Shown here: one piece after another, positions 33,671 through 43,746 of the stretch
How the letters are laid out: every line of letters starts with the position of its first letter
Position numbering within the stretch: position 1 is the first letter of the stretch
Source of the DNA: JAZDMK01 sp043800975
Lineage (GTDB): Bacteria; Bacteroidota; Bacteroidia; Bacteroidales; JAHJDW01
Direction: 5' to 3'
Assembly (NCBI GenBank): GCA_043800975.1
Contig: JAZDMK010000305.1
Span: 1 to 51,263 of the forward strand
Length of the DNA: 51,263 nucleotides
Made by a program: the position numbers and the translations under genes
Notes under the pieces: generated by a model
Databases searched by the model: none
What the model saw: only the letters and a program-made list of their open reading frames with translations
What the model was told of the DNA's origin: nothing

Positions 33671-35055
33671 CTACTTAATAAAATTCATTTCTTTCCACTG
33701 CTTGCTGAATGAGCGCGCTGCAAAACGGGGCAATTCGCGGCGTTCACCCCAGCTTCTGAAAAAACGTTTCATTAGAAAATTTTTGATGCGTGCTCCAAAA
33801 CGATCGAGGCGCTTGCGTTTGAGCATGTATTTACGATACTGATTCATCACCTTTTTTTCACGGTAAGGGGCAAAACCTTCATCTACAAAGGTGCGTCTGT
33901 TTTCTAACAACAATTTGTGCAGGGGAACCAATGCCGGACAAATCTCCGTACACCTACCGCAGAGCGAAGATGTATAACTAAGATGCATAAATTTTTCCGG
34001 CGAATGTAAAAATGGATTGATCACTGAGCCAATGGGACCGCCATATACAGTACTATAGGTGTGTCCACCAATATTGCGGAACACCGGACAAACATTCATA
34101 CAGGCACCACAACGAATACATGTCATTGCTCTGCGTTGTGCCGGTCTTTTTATTACTTCCGAGCGATTATTTTCTAAAAGAATAACGATCATTTCATCAG
34201 GTCCGTCAGCTTCACCCTCTTGTCTGGGACCACTTACAATACTGTTGTATACAGAAATTCGCTGTCCTGTTGCATGTGTGGAAAGCATGGGCCACAATAG
34301 TTCAAGATCGTTTACCGTTGGAATAATTTTATCAATACCCGCTAAAACAATATGTACACGCGGCATCGACATGGTAAGCATTCCATTGCCTTCGTTCTCA
34401 GTGAGCGCGATTGATCCTGTATCAGCAATAAGGAAATTTGCGCCTGTAATTCCACATCCTGCATCTAAAAATTTTGTGCGTAAAAGCTGTCTTACAAATG
34501 TAGTAATTTCTTCCGCTGTGCTATCGGGCTTGATACTGTAGTACTTCCCTAGGCGCTGCACAATTTGCTCACGCGAAAGATGCATGGCTGGTGCCGTAAT
34601 ATGGTACGGTTTTTCTTTTGCTATATGAACAATAAATTCTCCCAGATCTGTCTCAACAACCTCGTTGCCGCTAGCTTCCAGATGATAATTAATATTAACT
34701 TCTTCCGTCGCCATGGACTTGGATTTAACAACTAATTTTCCTTTGCAACGTGAAACAATATTCAGAATTTCTTTAATGGCATCAGCAGAATCCTTTGCCC
34801 ACACAACCTTTCCACCATTTTTTAAAAAATTGGATTCGAATTCTCCCAGGTATTTTTCTAGATTTTCAATGGCTTTTCCGCGTATGGCTGAAACGCGGCT
34901 CTTCGCAAGAGGAAGGTTTGAAAACTGTGTTATTCCTTTTTCGAACGCCTGCTCATACTTCAACAGATTATGCCGTATCACACGACGATGATCTTTATCA
35001 AATGCTTTAATTTCGCATTCTTCCAAAAAATTTCTTTAACACTATCTGTTGCCAT
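33671..35055 (-). CDS. lutB: LutB-like LUD/4Fe-4S protein; N-terminus frameshifted by one base
   Basis: As read, the frame is open from TTG 35026. The natural start is almost certainly the ATG at 35055 (MATDSVKEIF), which is out of frame by one base. Adding one base to the six-base A/T run at 35025-35030 joins it to LEECEIKAFDKDHRRVI and gives 461 residues. The LUD domain spans about 80-300. Two ferredoxin-type cysteine sets follow (CIRCGACMNVCP and CGRCTEICP), then a basic tail. The family takes part in L-lactate oxidation as the LutABC complex. Partners LutA and LutC are absent here. It sits 9 bp downstream of rpiB and is probably co-transcribed with it. Confidence 0.82.
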
Positions 35056-35064
35056 GCCGCAAAT

Positions 35065-35496
35065 TTACAAATCTATTTTCATAACACGTGTAGCATGCCT
35101 TCCTCCGTCAAACAATGTTTCAACGAATGTTTGAACAATATTGGTCGCAACATCAAGCGTAACAAAGCGTGCAGGAATGGCAACAATATTTGCGTCATTG
35201 TGTTGCCGTGCAAGTTTTGCAATTTCTGGCTCCCAGCATAATGCAGAACGAATACCCATATGTTTATTTACAGTTATGTTAACACCGTTTCCTGTGCCGC
35301 AAATAACAATCCCAAACAGTGCTTCTCCTTTACTTACTTCTTTGGCAACCGGATGAGCGAAATCGGGATAGTCAACTGAATCGCCTGAAAAACATCCAAA
35401 ATCAATTACTTCATATTTATTATCTTCTAGTATCTTTTTTATTTTTTCTTTGTATTCAAATCCTGCATGATCCGATCCGATTGCAATTTTTTTCAT
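35065..35496 (-). CDS. rpiB: Ribose-5-phosphate isomerase B
   Basis: This 143-residue enzyme interconverts ribose-5-phosphate and ribulose-5-phosphate. The N-terminal IAIGSDHAGFEYKEKI, the central ICGTGNGVNITVNKHMGIRSAL (catalytic Cys in GTGNG context) and the RQHNDANIVAIPARF motif are diagnostic of the RpiB/LacAB family. The length is normal. It is followed after 9 bp by lutB. No promoter box was found upstream; the 390-bp AT-rich gap to nadA is divergent and could hold one. Confidence 0.93.
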   Translation of the reverse strand: MKKIAIGSDHAGFEYKEKIKKILEDNKYEVIDFGCFSGDSVDYPDFAHPVAKEVSKGEALFGIVICGTGNGVNITVNKHMGIRSALCWEPEIAKLARQHNDANIVAIPARFVTLDVATNIVQTFVETLFDGGRHATRVMKIDL

Positions 35497-35886
35497 TTAA
35501 TCGTGTTGTTATTTTGTTTAAAAATGGATGAAAACTTGTTATTAATATTTCGAAAAAAGTGTGTTGAATTGTTAAGTGATTTTCTGTTATCAAAATTATT
35601 ATGATTAGCAATACAAATTTCTGTTTTTTTTTAAAGGATGAAAAAAATGTTTATCAACATTTAACAGGGTTTATTATTCATCAAAAAATAGTTAAAATCA
35701 TAAAAGCCTATTGTGTTGTTCATTATAGTTAATTTAAAACAAATCAAATGAATAATGATTCTTTTTTTGTTAATTTTGTGTTCATAACCTTTCATTCATT
35801 TTTTATTTCCTTAAATTTATAAATATTTCAACAATATTAACAGACCTATTATTTACTATTAAATAAATTTATAAATTATAATAATA
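35497..35886. other. AT-rich divergent intergenic region
   Basis: This 390-bp gap between rpiB (-) and nadA (+) is very AT-rich and has no ORF I would accept. It contains many A/T runs and direct words (TTTTTT, ATTATT). The only promoter-like element seen is TAATTTTG at 35771-35778, about 108 nt before the nadA start, without a matching -33. No riboswitch-like structure was recognised. Confidence 0.5.
35771..35778 (+). promoter_or_regulatory. Candidate -7 element TAATTTTG for the nadA operon
   Basis: TAATTTTG fits TAnnTTTG and would give a leader of about 100 nt before nadA. No TTTG lies 19 nt upstream. Confidence 0.35.
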
Positions 35887-36816
35887 ATGAATAGTAATAA
35901 AGAAATTGTTTATAAGATTGAACAACTGAAAAAGAAAAAAAATGCAATTATTCTGGCTCATTTTTATCAAATTCCAGAAGTTCAGGATATTGCAGACTAC
36001 ATAGGAGATAGTTTAGGATTGGCGCGTATTGCAGCAAACACAAATGCAGACATCATTTTGTTTGCGGGTGTGCACTTTATGGCAGAAACAGCAAAAATTT
36101 TAAATCCAACTAAGAAAGTTATTATTCCGGATCCCGAAGCAGGTTGTTCCCTGGCTGATTCTTGTACACCAGAAGCTTTACAGAAACTGAAGAATAAACA
36201 TACGGACGCAATAGTGGTTTCGTATATTAATTGTTCATCTGGTGTTAAAGCATTGTCGGACATCATTTGCACTTCATCTAACGCCAAAAAAATTATTGAT
36301 TCGGTTTCACGTGACAGAAAGATTATCTTTGTACCCGACAGAAATCTGGGTGCATATCTCATTCGCGAAACCGGAAGGGAAATGATACTTTGGGATGGTT
36401 CCTGTATTGTACATGAAGTGTTTACAACCGAAAGGCTTTTGAAATTTAAAAGCGAACATACAGATGCCTTGTTATTAGCGCATCCTGAATGTAAGTCACC
36501 CGTGCTTGCACTTGCCGATTTTGTTGGTTCTACGAATGCAATGCTTGACTATTCTGTTAAAAGTACTGCTAAAAAATTCATCGTTGCAACCGAAACAGGT
36601 ATTCTCCACCAAATGAGAAAAGCATCGCCGGATAAAGAATTTATTGCCGCTCCAGCGGATAATGAATGTGGTTGTTCAAATTGTAGTTTCATGAAAATGA
36701 ATACACTTGAAAAAGTGTTATTATGTCTGGAAACAGAAAATTTTGAAATTAAAATGGATGAAAAGCTTCGTAAACAGGCTGAAGCACCGTTATTAAGAAT
36801 GTTAGAATTATCATAA
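35887..36816 (+). CDS. nadA: Quinolinate synthase A
   Basis: This 309-residue enzyme condenses iminoaspartate with dihydroxyacetone phosphate to quinolinate in de novo NAD synthesis. It has AIILAHFYQIPEVQDIADYIGDSL, then VHFMAETAKILNP, IPDPEAGCSLADSC (Cys87), SCIVHEVF (Cys173), and a C-terminal NECGCSNCSFMKMN (Cys261/263/266). These supply the three ligands of the oxygen-sensitive 4Fe-4S cluster. The length suits the short NadA type. No nadB or nadC is nearby. It is the first gene of a four-gene run with gaps of 9, 1 and 1 nt. Confidence 0.94.
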   Translation: MNSNKEIVYKIEQLKKKKNAIILAHFYQIPEVQDIADYIGDSLGLARIAANTNADIILFAGVHFMAETAKILNPTKKVIIPDPEAGCSLADSCTPEALQKLKNKHTDAIVVSYINCSSGVKALSDIICTSSNAKKIIDSVSRDRKIIFVPDRNLGAYLIRETGREMILWDGSCIVHEVFTTERLLKFKSEHTDALLLAHPECKSPVLALADFVGSTNAMLDYSVKSTAKKFIVATETGILHQMRKASPDKEFIAAPADNECGCSNCSFMKMNTLEKVLLCLETENFEIKMDEKLRKQAEAPLLRMLELS

Positions 36817-36825
36817 TATTATTAG

Positions 36826-38370
36826 ATGAAGTTAAATTTTAAATACATATTGTTTGTTCTTTTCCTGTTCTTCATCCACAGTGCATTTGCTCAGAAAGAT
36901 GATTCGCTGGAGTATAAAAAATACTTGTACCCAAATGGAAAGATTTCCAGTGAAGGATACCTGAAAGAAAAGAAGCCAGAAGGATACTGGAAGTCATATT
37001 ATGAAACAGGGATATTAAAATCGGAAGGAAACAGAAAAAATTTTCTGCTTGATAGTCTTTGGAAATTTTATGATAAGGATGGAAAAGTTACACTGGAAAT
37101 AAATTACAGAGAAGCAAAGAAAAACGGCTTACGTACTACATACAATTATACCGACTCAACGGTTACAGAAGAAAACTTTGTAAATGATCAGAAAGAAGGA
37201 ATAACAAGGGTTTTGAAAAATAAAATTGTTTTAAAAATTGTTCCTTTTGTAGGTGGATATGAAAACGGAATCGCAAAAGAATACAACAAAGAGGGTGTTG
37301 TGGTTGTAATAACGGAATACCGAAACGGCCTGATCATCATGCAGGAAAACATCAATCGAATTGATAAAGAAGGATTAAAGCAGGGAAAATGGAAAGTTTT
37401 TTATCCAAAAGGAAGGGTGAAGTGGGAAGGTTTCTTTATGAATGGAAAGAAAAATGGATTTTTTAAAGAATACGATACAACAGGAAACCTGCAAAGTGTT
37501 TTAAAATATGAAAACGACTCTCTTAAGAAAGATGCACCCGAAACGGTAAAGCATGATATTAAAACAGATTATTACAGAAACGGAAATATTAAAATAGTTG
37601 GCAGTTACCTGAATAACGTTCCAGATGGACTGCGCCGGGATTATTCAATTGACGGAAAAGTTACATCATCTACCATGTTTAAAGAAGGTGTCATTATAGC
37701 TGAAGGTGTTGTAGATAACGCAGGATTTCGCCAGGGATTGTTTAAAGAATTTTATGAAACCGGTGAATTGCTTGCAGAGGGTTATTATAAAGATAACAAA
37801 AGAGTTGGCGAGTGGAAATACTATCATAAAAACGGAAAAACCGAACAGGTTGGGAAATATGGAAATGCAGAAAAGCCTCAAGGATTGTGGAAATGGTATT
37901 ATCCAAGCGGAAATCTTCGCAGGGAAGAATCATTTGAGCGAGGTTTGGAAGAAGGTGTAATGAAAGAATACAGTGATACAAATACTGTGATCATAGAAGG
38001 AAATTATGTGGAAGGTTTAAAAGATGGGGAATGGAAATACAAAGCGATAGATTATTATGAAGTGGGTCCCTACAAAGATGATATGAAAAATGGCACCTGG
38101 AAAGGATACTATACAGATGGCACATTGCGTTTTGAAGGAAGTTTTTTGGATGAAGTCCCGGATAGAAAACACACCTATTATTATCCAAATGGTAAGATTA
38201 ATATAACGGGAAATTTTGCTATGGGAAGAAAAGATGGCGACTGGTTTCACTACAATCCGGATGGGTCTCTATTCCTAATTATAACATACAAAGATGGTTT
38301 AGAATCACAATACAACGGGGTTAAACTTACACCCGCATTTGACAGGTCGGATGCAGAAATACTGTATTAA
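36826..38370 (+). CDS. Exported MORN_2 (YwqK-like) repeat protein
   Basis: This 514-residue protein has a signal peptide (MKLNFKYILFVLFLFFIHSAFAQ). About 14-16 repeats of 22-30 residues follow, of the form YYPNGKI..EG.Y..G...G.WK (for example YLYPNGKISSEGYLKEKKPE, YYETGILKSEGN, FYETGELLAEGYYKDNKRVG, YYPSGNLRREES). These are MORN_2/YwqK-type repeats. Database names call such proteins antitoxins, but no toxin is present and export argues against that. They may form an elongated beta-sheet, perhaps for protein or membrane binding. It lies 9 nt after nadA and 1 nt before the kinase gene. Confidence 0.83.
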   Translation: MKLNFKYILFVLFLFFIHSAFAQKDDSLEYKKYLYPNGKISSEGYLKEKKPEGYWKSYYETGILKSEGNRKNFLLDSLWKFYDKDGKVTLEINYREAKKNGLRTTYNYTDSTVTEENFVNDQKEGITRVLKNKIVLKIVPFVGGYENGIAKEYNKEGVVVVITEYRNGLIIMQENINRIDKEGLKQGKWKVFYPKGRVKWEGFFMNGKKNGFFKEYDTTGNLQSVLKYENDSLKKDAPETVKHDIKTDYYRNGNIKIVGSYLNNVPDGLRRDYSIDGKVTSSTMFKEGVIIAEGVVDNAGFRQGLFKEFYETGELLAEGYYKDNKRVGEWKYYHKNGKTEQVGKYGNAEKPQGLWKWYYPSGNLRREESFERGLEEGVMKEYSDTNTVIIEGNYVEGLKDGEWKYKAIDYYEVGPYKDDMKNGTWKGYYTDGTLRFEGSFLDEVPDRKHTYYYPNGKINITGNFAMGRKDGDWFHYNPDGSLFLIITYKDGLESQYNGVKLTPAFDRSDAEILY

Positions 38371-38371
38371 A

Positions 38372-41300
38372 ATGAAACCAGTTAATTTGCCCCAAATATC
38401 ACCTCTCTCATTTCGGTTACACACAATTCTATTTATTTTATTTTCATATTCTATTATTTATTTATTTCACCATGAGATAGATATTCAAAGAGTTTTGCTG
38501 ATAAATCACTATTTTTCTGCAACAATGATTTTAATATTTATACTTTCTTTTTTATTTAAAAATAATAAATTTCATGCAACAGCATTTGTATTATTCACAT
38601 TGGTTCCATTCTATTTTACATTCATTGCAATTGAAACAAATTATGAACCCAGCTTTGTTTTTGTCTTAGCCATATCCATATTATTTCCCTGTCTTTTCTT
38701 TGTGAAAACAATACAATTAATTGTTTTTAATTCTATTATAATTATTGTAAACGCCCTGCTATTATTGAATACAGATAAATCAACCGGGGAAAAGATTTAT
38801 TTTTAATAATTCTCTTCATTTTCGCGGCACTTTCTTTTGCAATTTTTCATATAAGGTCGCAGTTTTTAAGAAAGGCAAAATTCAGTGACGACTTAATTTA
38901 TTCTTTATTTAACAATTATCAGGATGCATTGCTTGTTGCAAGGTTTGATGATTTAAAAATTATCTATTTCAATTATCAGACAGAACAGTTGTTGAACAAC
39001 AATGATATTAAACCGTTAGCAAATAAAAAATTGTTTGATATTATTGAAATAAACACAAATGAACTAAAGAAAAAACTACAAAAGAATCATACAGAAAAGA
39101 TAATTACAGAATTTAAGGAGGTGCAAAAGTCAAAGCGGTTATTAGAGATATCCGCCACCTTACTTACTATTGGGAAAGAGAAGTTTATCAACATTAAATT
39201 GACGGATATCACGAGAAAAAAGGATGTGGAAAATATTATTAGTAGCGCCATTCCTGAATTTAAGGACGATGAGATGCTTACCATGTTAGATCAACATGGA
39301 CGAATAGAATATATTAATGAATCCTTTTTAAAGAAAACCAATTATTTTTATAACGAAATAATCGGAAAAAACATCGATCAGTTTTTATTAAAAACGCGTA
39401 ATGAAACGCAGGTTTTTGATGTTTTAGGGAATAAAGAAAAATGGACAGGCGAACTGAAAATTTTAAAAAAGGATGGCGACCTTTTATATGAAAAAGCTAC
39501 AATGACACCTGTTTTTACTGAAGAGAAAAAGCTTACCAACTGGTTAATAAGAGCTGAAGATATTACAATTTTCAAAAAAGCAGAAGATGCTTTAAAAGTA
39601 AGTGATGAATTTACAAAAGGTCTGATTAGTGCCGTGCCCGAGATGATTTTTGTTTTTTCAACAGAAGGTGTTTTTAAAAGAATAATTACTAAAAACAAAA
39701 CGGACTTAGTATTTACTGAAGAAGAAGTTGTTGGTAAAAACATTGAGGAGCTCTCATTTCCTGCCGAGATGATAAATACATTTAAGCAGAAAACAAATAT
39801 TATTTTGAAAAATAAATCACTCGAGATTTTTGAATATACATTAAACACCAAAGGGTATGAAGAATATTTCGAGGCCCGAATAACACTTTTGAATGAAGAA
39901 GAAATTATTGCAGTAGTCAGAAATATTACAGAAAATAAAATTAAAGAAAATGATTTTCAGGCAAACAGAGCCAAATATATGACGCTGTATTCAAAATCCA
40001 ACGATGCAATTTTTATTATTGAAAATGGCGTTTTTGTTGAATGTAATGAAAAGGCGCTGGAAATTTTTAAGCTTGAAAAAGAATCTGATATTCTTGGGAA
40101 TACGCCCTATAATTTTTCACCGGAATATCAGCCAGATGGTCAATTATCAAAACATAGCGCAAATAGCTATATTCAAAAAGCATTGGACGGGAAACCCCAA
40201 AGGTTTTATTGGAAGCACAAACAATTTGATGGGGTTGTTTTTGACGCAGAAGTTACGCTGAATCGCTTTGATGTATTAGGAAAGGTATATTTACAAGCGG
40301 TTGTTAAAGATATTACACAACAATTTATTGCGAATGCAGCCCTTGAGCGCAGTGAACAACGGTTTCGTCTCTTTGCAGAATTATTGCCGGGCATTGTTTA
40401 TGAAACGGATGTTTATGGTGTTTTTACCTATATAAACAAAGCGGGATTTGAAATATTTGGATATTCCCGTGAAGATTTTGATAAGGGTGTTCACTCGTTA
40501 ACAGCAATTGCTCCTGAGGAAAGAGATGTAGCTATTCTTAAAAGAAAAGAAACCCTGATGTCAGGAATAGATTCCCGCGAAGAATATACCGGAATAAAAA
40601 AAGACGGCACTCGTTTTCCTATTGAAATTTACACCAGTGCAATTTTTGAAAAAGGTGAACTTACAGGCACGCGCGGACTTGTCATTGACCTTTCTGATCA
40701 CAAAGCAATAGATAATGCCTTAAAAGAAAGTCAGCAGCGTTATTTCATGCTTTTCTCGAAAGCATCCGATGCAATTATCATTGGGCATCGTAGAAAAGTA
40801 TTGGATTGTAATGAAAAAGCACTTGAATTATTCGGATGCACGCGCGAAGAAATTCTAAATGGGTGGTTGCCGTTTGCTCATGAAAAAGAAACGAAATTAA
40901 TGTTTTTAGAAAAGCTGGATTCGTACAACGATAGATTCAGCCAAGGTATTCCGTTAGTTGATGAGATAAAACTTCAAAAAAAAGATGGAAGCGAATTTGA
41001 TGCAGAAGTGACAATCAGTCAGTTTAACGCAGGATCCCGACTGTTGACACAAGTTTTTATCCGTGACATTTCGTATCTGAAAAAAATTAATATTGAGCTT
41101 CGTGAGAAAGAAAGGCGGATTTCTACTCTCATGAACAACCTTCCGGGTATGGCGTTCCGCTGCACATATAACGAAAACTGGGATATTGAATATGTCAGTC
41201 AGGGTTGTTACGATCTGTTTGGATTTACATATGACTATTTTGTAAATAAAAAAGTAACATCATTTGAAACAATTTACCACGAGGATTTACATTATGTTAA

Positions 41301-42951
41301 AGAAAGCATACGACAGGCTGTAACTGCAAGAGAGCCCTATCGCCTTGTTTACAGAATTACAACCTCAAAAAAACATACAAAGTGGGTGCTTGAACAAGGA
41401 GAGGGCGTTTATAATGAAACCAACGTACCTATTGCGATAGAAGGCTTTCTGACAGATATTACCCAGCAGAAGGAATACGAACTGGAGCTGCGTGAAAGTC
41501 AAATGAAGTACTATACCCTATTCTCAAAAGCCAATGATGCTATTGTTATCATGCAGGATGGAGTTTGTGTTGACTGCAATGAAAAAACATTACAGGTTTT
41601 TTTCTGCTCATTTGACGATCTTATTGGAAATCCGCTTCAAAAATTCTATCCTGAAATGCAAGATTCCACGAATTTTTCTAAAGAAGCCGAAGAAAAAAGA
41701 ATTCAGAAAGCAATAAATGGAAAGCCCCAATCCTATAACTGGATTTTTATCCGTGCCAATCAACAGCAATTTCATGCAGAAGTTGGAATGAATGGATTTG
41801 AAGTTGGTGGCATGCGCTATATTCAGTTCATTATTCGCGATATTACCGAGAGAATTATAAACGAAAACAAGCTTCGCGAAAGCAGGGAAAACTATAAACG
41901 ACTGGTAGAAAGTATACCCGACGGAATTTACATTGTAATGAAACGTAGCTTTGTATATGCCAATAATGAAGGCTTTAAGCTATTAAGAGTAAAAGGAATA
42001 GAACAGTTATCTGAAGAGTATATAAATAGTCTTTTATCAGAAGAACAGCGTCAGGTTTTTTTGCAGTATATTGATCGGGCAATCAATGGCTACATCGTTC
42101 CATTCTTTGAATTAACCCTTAAATGGCCAGATACGGAAGAAACATCCCAGATGGAAATAAGTCTTGTTCAATATCAATATAAAAACGAAACCGCAATACA
42201 AGCGGTAATGCGTGATATAACCTTAAGAAAAGATTTAGAAAAAGAAAAGTTAAGGTCAGAAATAATAGAAAAAGCCAACGTTCAGCTTCAGTTTGAGATG
42301 ACTGAAAAACAAAAAGCTGAGAAAAAACTTTTAAAATCACTTGAAGAAAAAGAGGTTTTGTTAAAAGAGGTACACCACAGGGTGAAAAACAATCTACAGA
42401 TTATCTCAAGTATCCTAAATCTCCAATCCTATTACATTAAAAATGAAGAAACAAAAGTAATGTTTCAGGAAAGTCAGGATCGGATTAAAACAATGGCACT
42501 TGTTCATGAAAATTTATATCAATCTAAAGATTTCTCGAGAATTGACTTGTCGTTTTATATCAGGAATTTAGTTAATAATTTATATCGATCCTATAATGTA
42601 GATTTGTCGAATATTAAATTAAATTTGGAGGTTAATCAGATTTATCTTAATTTAGATGTCGGAATTCCCTGTGGACTTATCTTGAATGAATTGATTTCAA
42701 ATTCATTCAAATATGCGTTCCACGGGCGGAAGGAGGGAAGCATTACCATTCGCCTGTTGGAGATAGATCAGGAGACTTTCGAACTGGATGTGTCAGATGA
42801 TGGTGTTGGAATGGATAAAAATGTTGATTTTGCCAATATCAAATCATTAGGACTTCAGTTGGTAAAGACACTTGTGGATCAGATAAACGGAGAAATTTCA
42901 ATAAACACAGAAAACGGCACCCATTACAGAATCACATTTAAACCAAACTAA
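38372..42951 (+). CDS. Membrane histidine kinase with nine PAS domains; one-base frameshift
   Basis: Two reading frames form one gene. The first (38372-38806) encodes about 5-6 transmembrane helices (LHTILFILFSYSIIYLF, MILIFILSFLF, FVFVLAISILFPCLFF) and stops at TAA 38804-38806. The other frame continues the helix (FLIILFIFAALSFAIFHIR) and runs to 42951. Adding one T to the T-run at 38800-38804 gives a single 1526-residue protein. Nine PAS domains precede a coiled coil, then HisKA_2 with HHRVKNNLQ (phosphoacceptor His about residue 1149 of the second frame's product) and a HATPase domain (NELISNSFKYAF; DDGVGM). PAS 4, 6 and 8 are near-copies (FSKxxDAIxI...CNEKxL). It pairs with the LytTR regulator 1 nt downstream. 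Confidence 0.85.
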
Positions 42952-42952
42952 T

Positions 42953-43705
42953 ATGGCCAAAACGAAAGTGATCATAGTCGAAGACGAAAGTATCGTCGCC
43001 AAAGACATTCAAAACTGTCTCGAAAACCTTGGATATACTGTTCCGGCAATTGTTGCAACCGGAGAAAAAGCAATTCAGGCAGTGGAAGAGCACAAACCAG
43101 ACCTGGTACTGATGGATATCATCCTGAAAGGAGATATGAACGGTATTGACGCAGCTACTTACATAAAAGATACCTATAACATCCCGGTCATCTTTTTGAC
43201 AGCAAATGCGGATGATACAACGGTAAACAAAGCAAAACTTGCTGAACCCTATGGCTTTATTATCAAGCCTTATCGCGATAAAGAACTTCAGACAACCATC
43301 GAAATGGTGTTATACAAACATGAAAAAGTTGCTGAAATCAAGAAAGAACGCGACTTTTACAATGCTATTGTTGAAAACAGAGAAGTGAAGGACAGTATTT
43401 ATGTCCGCTCAGATTATCGTCTGAACCGCATTAAATTTGAAGATATTTACTTCATCGAAGCACTGAAAGACTACGTGATCATTAACACAGCAGACAACAG
43501 TTATACAACTCACACCACGATGAAAGAAATTATCAGCATTCTTCCCGCCCGCGATTTTGTAAGAGTACATCGCTCTTTCATTGTAAGACTGGATAAAATT
43601 TTCTCAATTAAATATCCGGATCTTGTCATTGAAGGAAAGAAAAAAGTAATTCCTATTGGCGGTCTTTATAAAAAAGAACTCTACGGAAGACTAAATTTTA
43701 TTTAG
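42953..43705 (+). CDS. LytTR-type response regulator
   Basis: This 250-residue protein has an N-terminal receiver domain: VIIVEDESIVAKDI (acidic pocket), LVLMDIILKGDMNGID with phospho-acceptor Asp near residue 55, VIFLTANAD, and KPYRDKEL with the conserved Lys. From about residue 150 it has a LytTR DNA-binding domain (LNRIKFEDIYFIEALKDYV, FVRVHRSFIV, IPIGGLYKKEL). It starts 1 nt after the multi-PAS kinase gene and is its evident partner. Its DNA target is unknown. A strong terminator follows. Confidence 0.9.
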   Translation: MAKTKVIIVEDESIVAKDIQNCLENLGYTVPAIVATGEKAIQAVEEHKPDLVLMDIILKGDMNGIDAATYIKDTYNIPVIFLTANADDTTVNKAKLAEPYGFIIKPYRDKELQTTIEMVLYKHEKVAEIKKERDFYNAIVENREVKDSIYVRSDYRLNRIKFEDIYFIEALKDYVIINTADNSYTTHTTMKEIISILPARDFVRVHRSFIVRLDKIFSIKYPDLVIEGKKKVIPIGGLYKKELYGRLNFI

Positions 43706-43723
43706 AATATTTTATACTGAAAG

Positions 43724-43746
43724 AACCCGGGAAACCGGGTTTTTTT
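43724..43746 (+). terminator. Strong intrinsic terminator (GAAA tetraloop, T-tract)
   Basis: AACCCGG (43724-43730) pairs with CCGGGTT (43735-43741) around GAAA, followed by T runs to 43746. It lies 18 nt after the response-regulator stop and overlaps the stop codon of the convergent kinase gene (43745-43747). Confidence 0.88.

Noticed and set aside
36826..38370. MORN_2 protein as a toxin-antitoxin 'YwqK antitoxin'
   Set aside because: It has a signal peptide and no toxin neighbour. The database label does not describe its function here.
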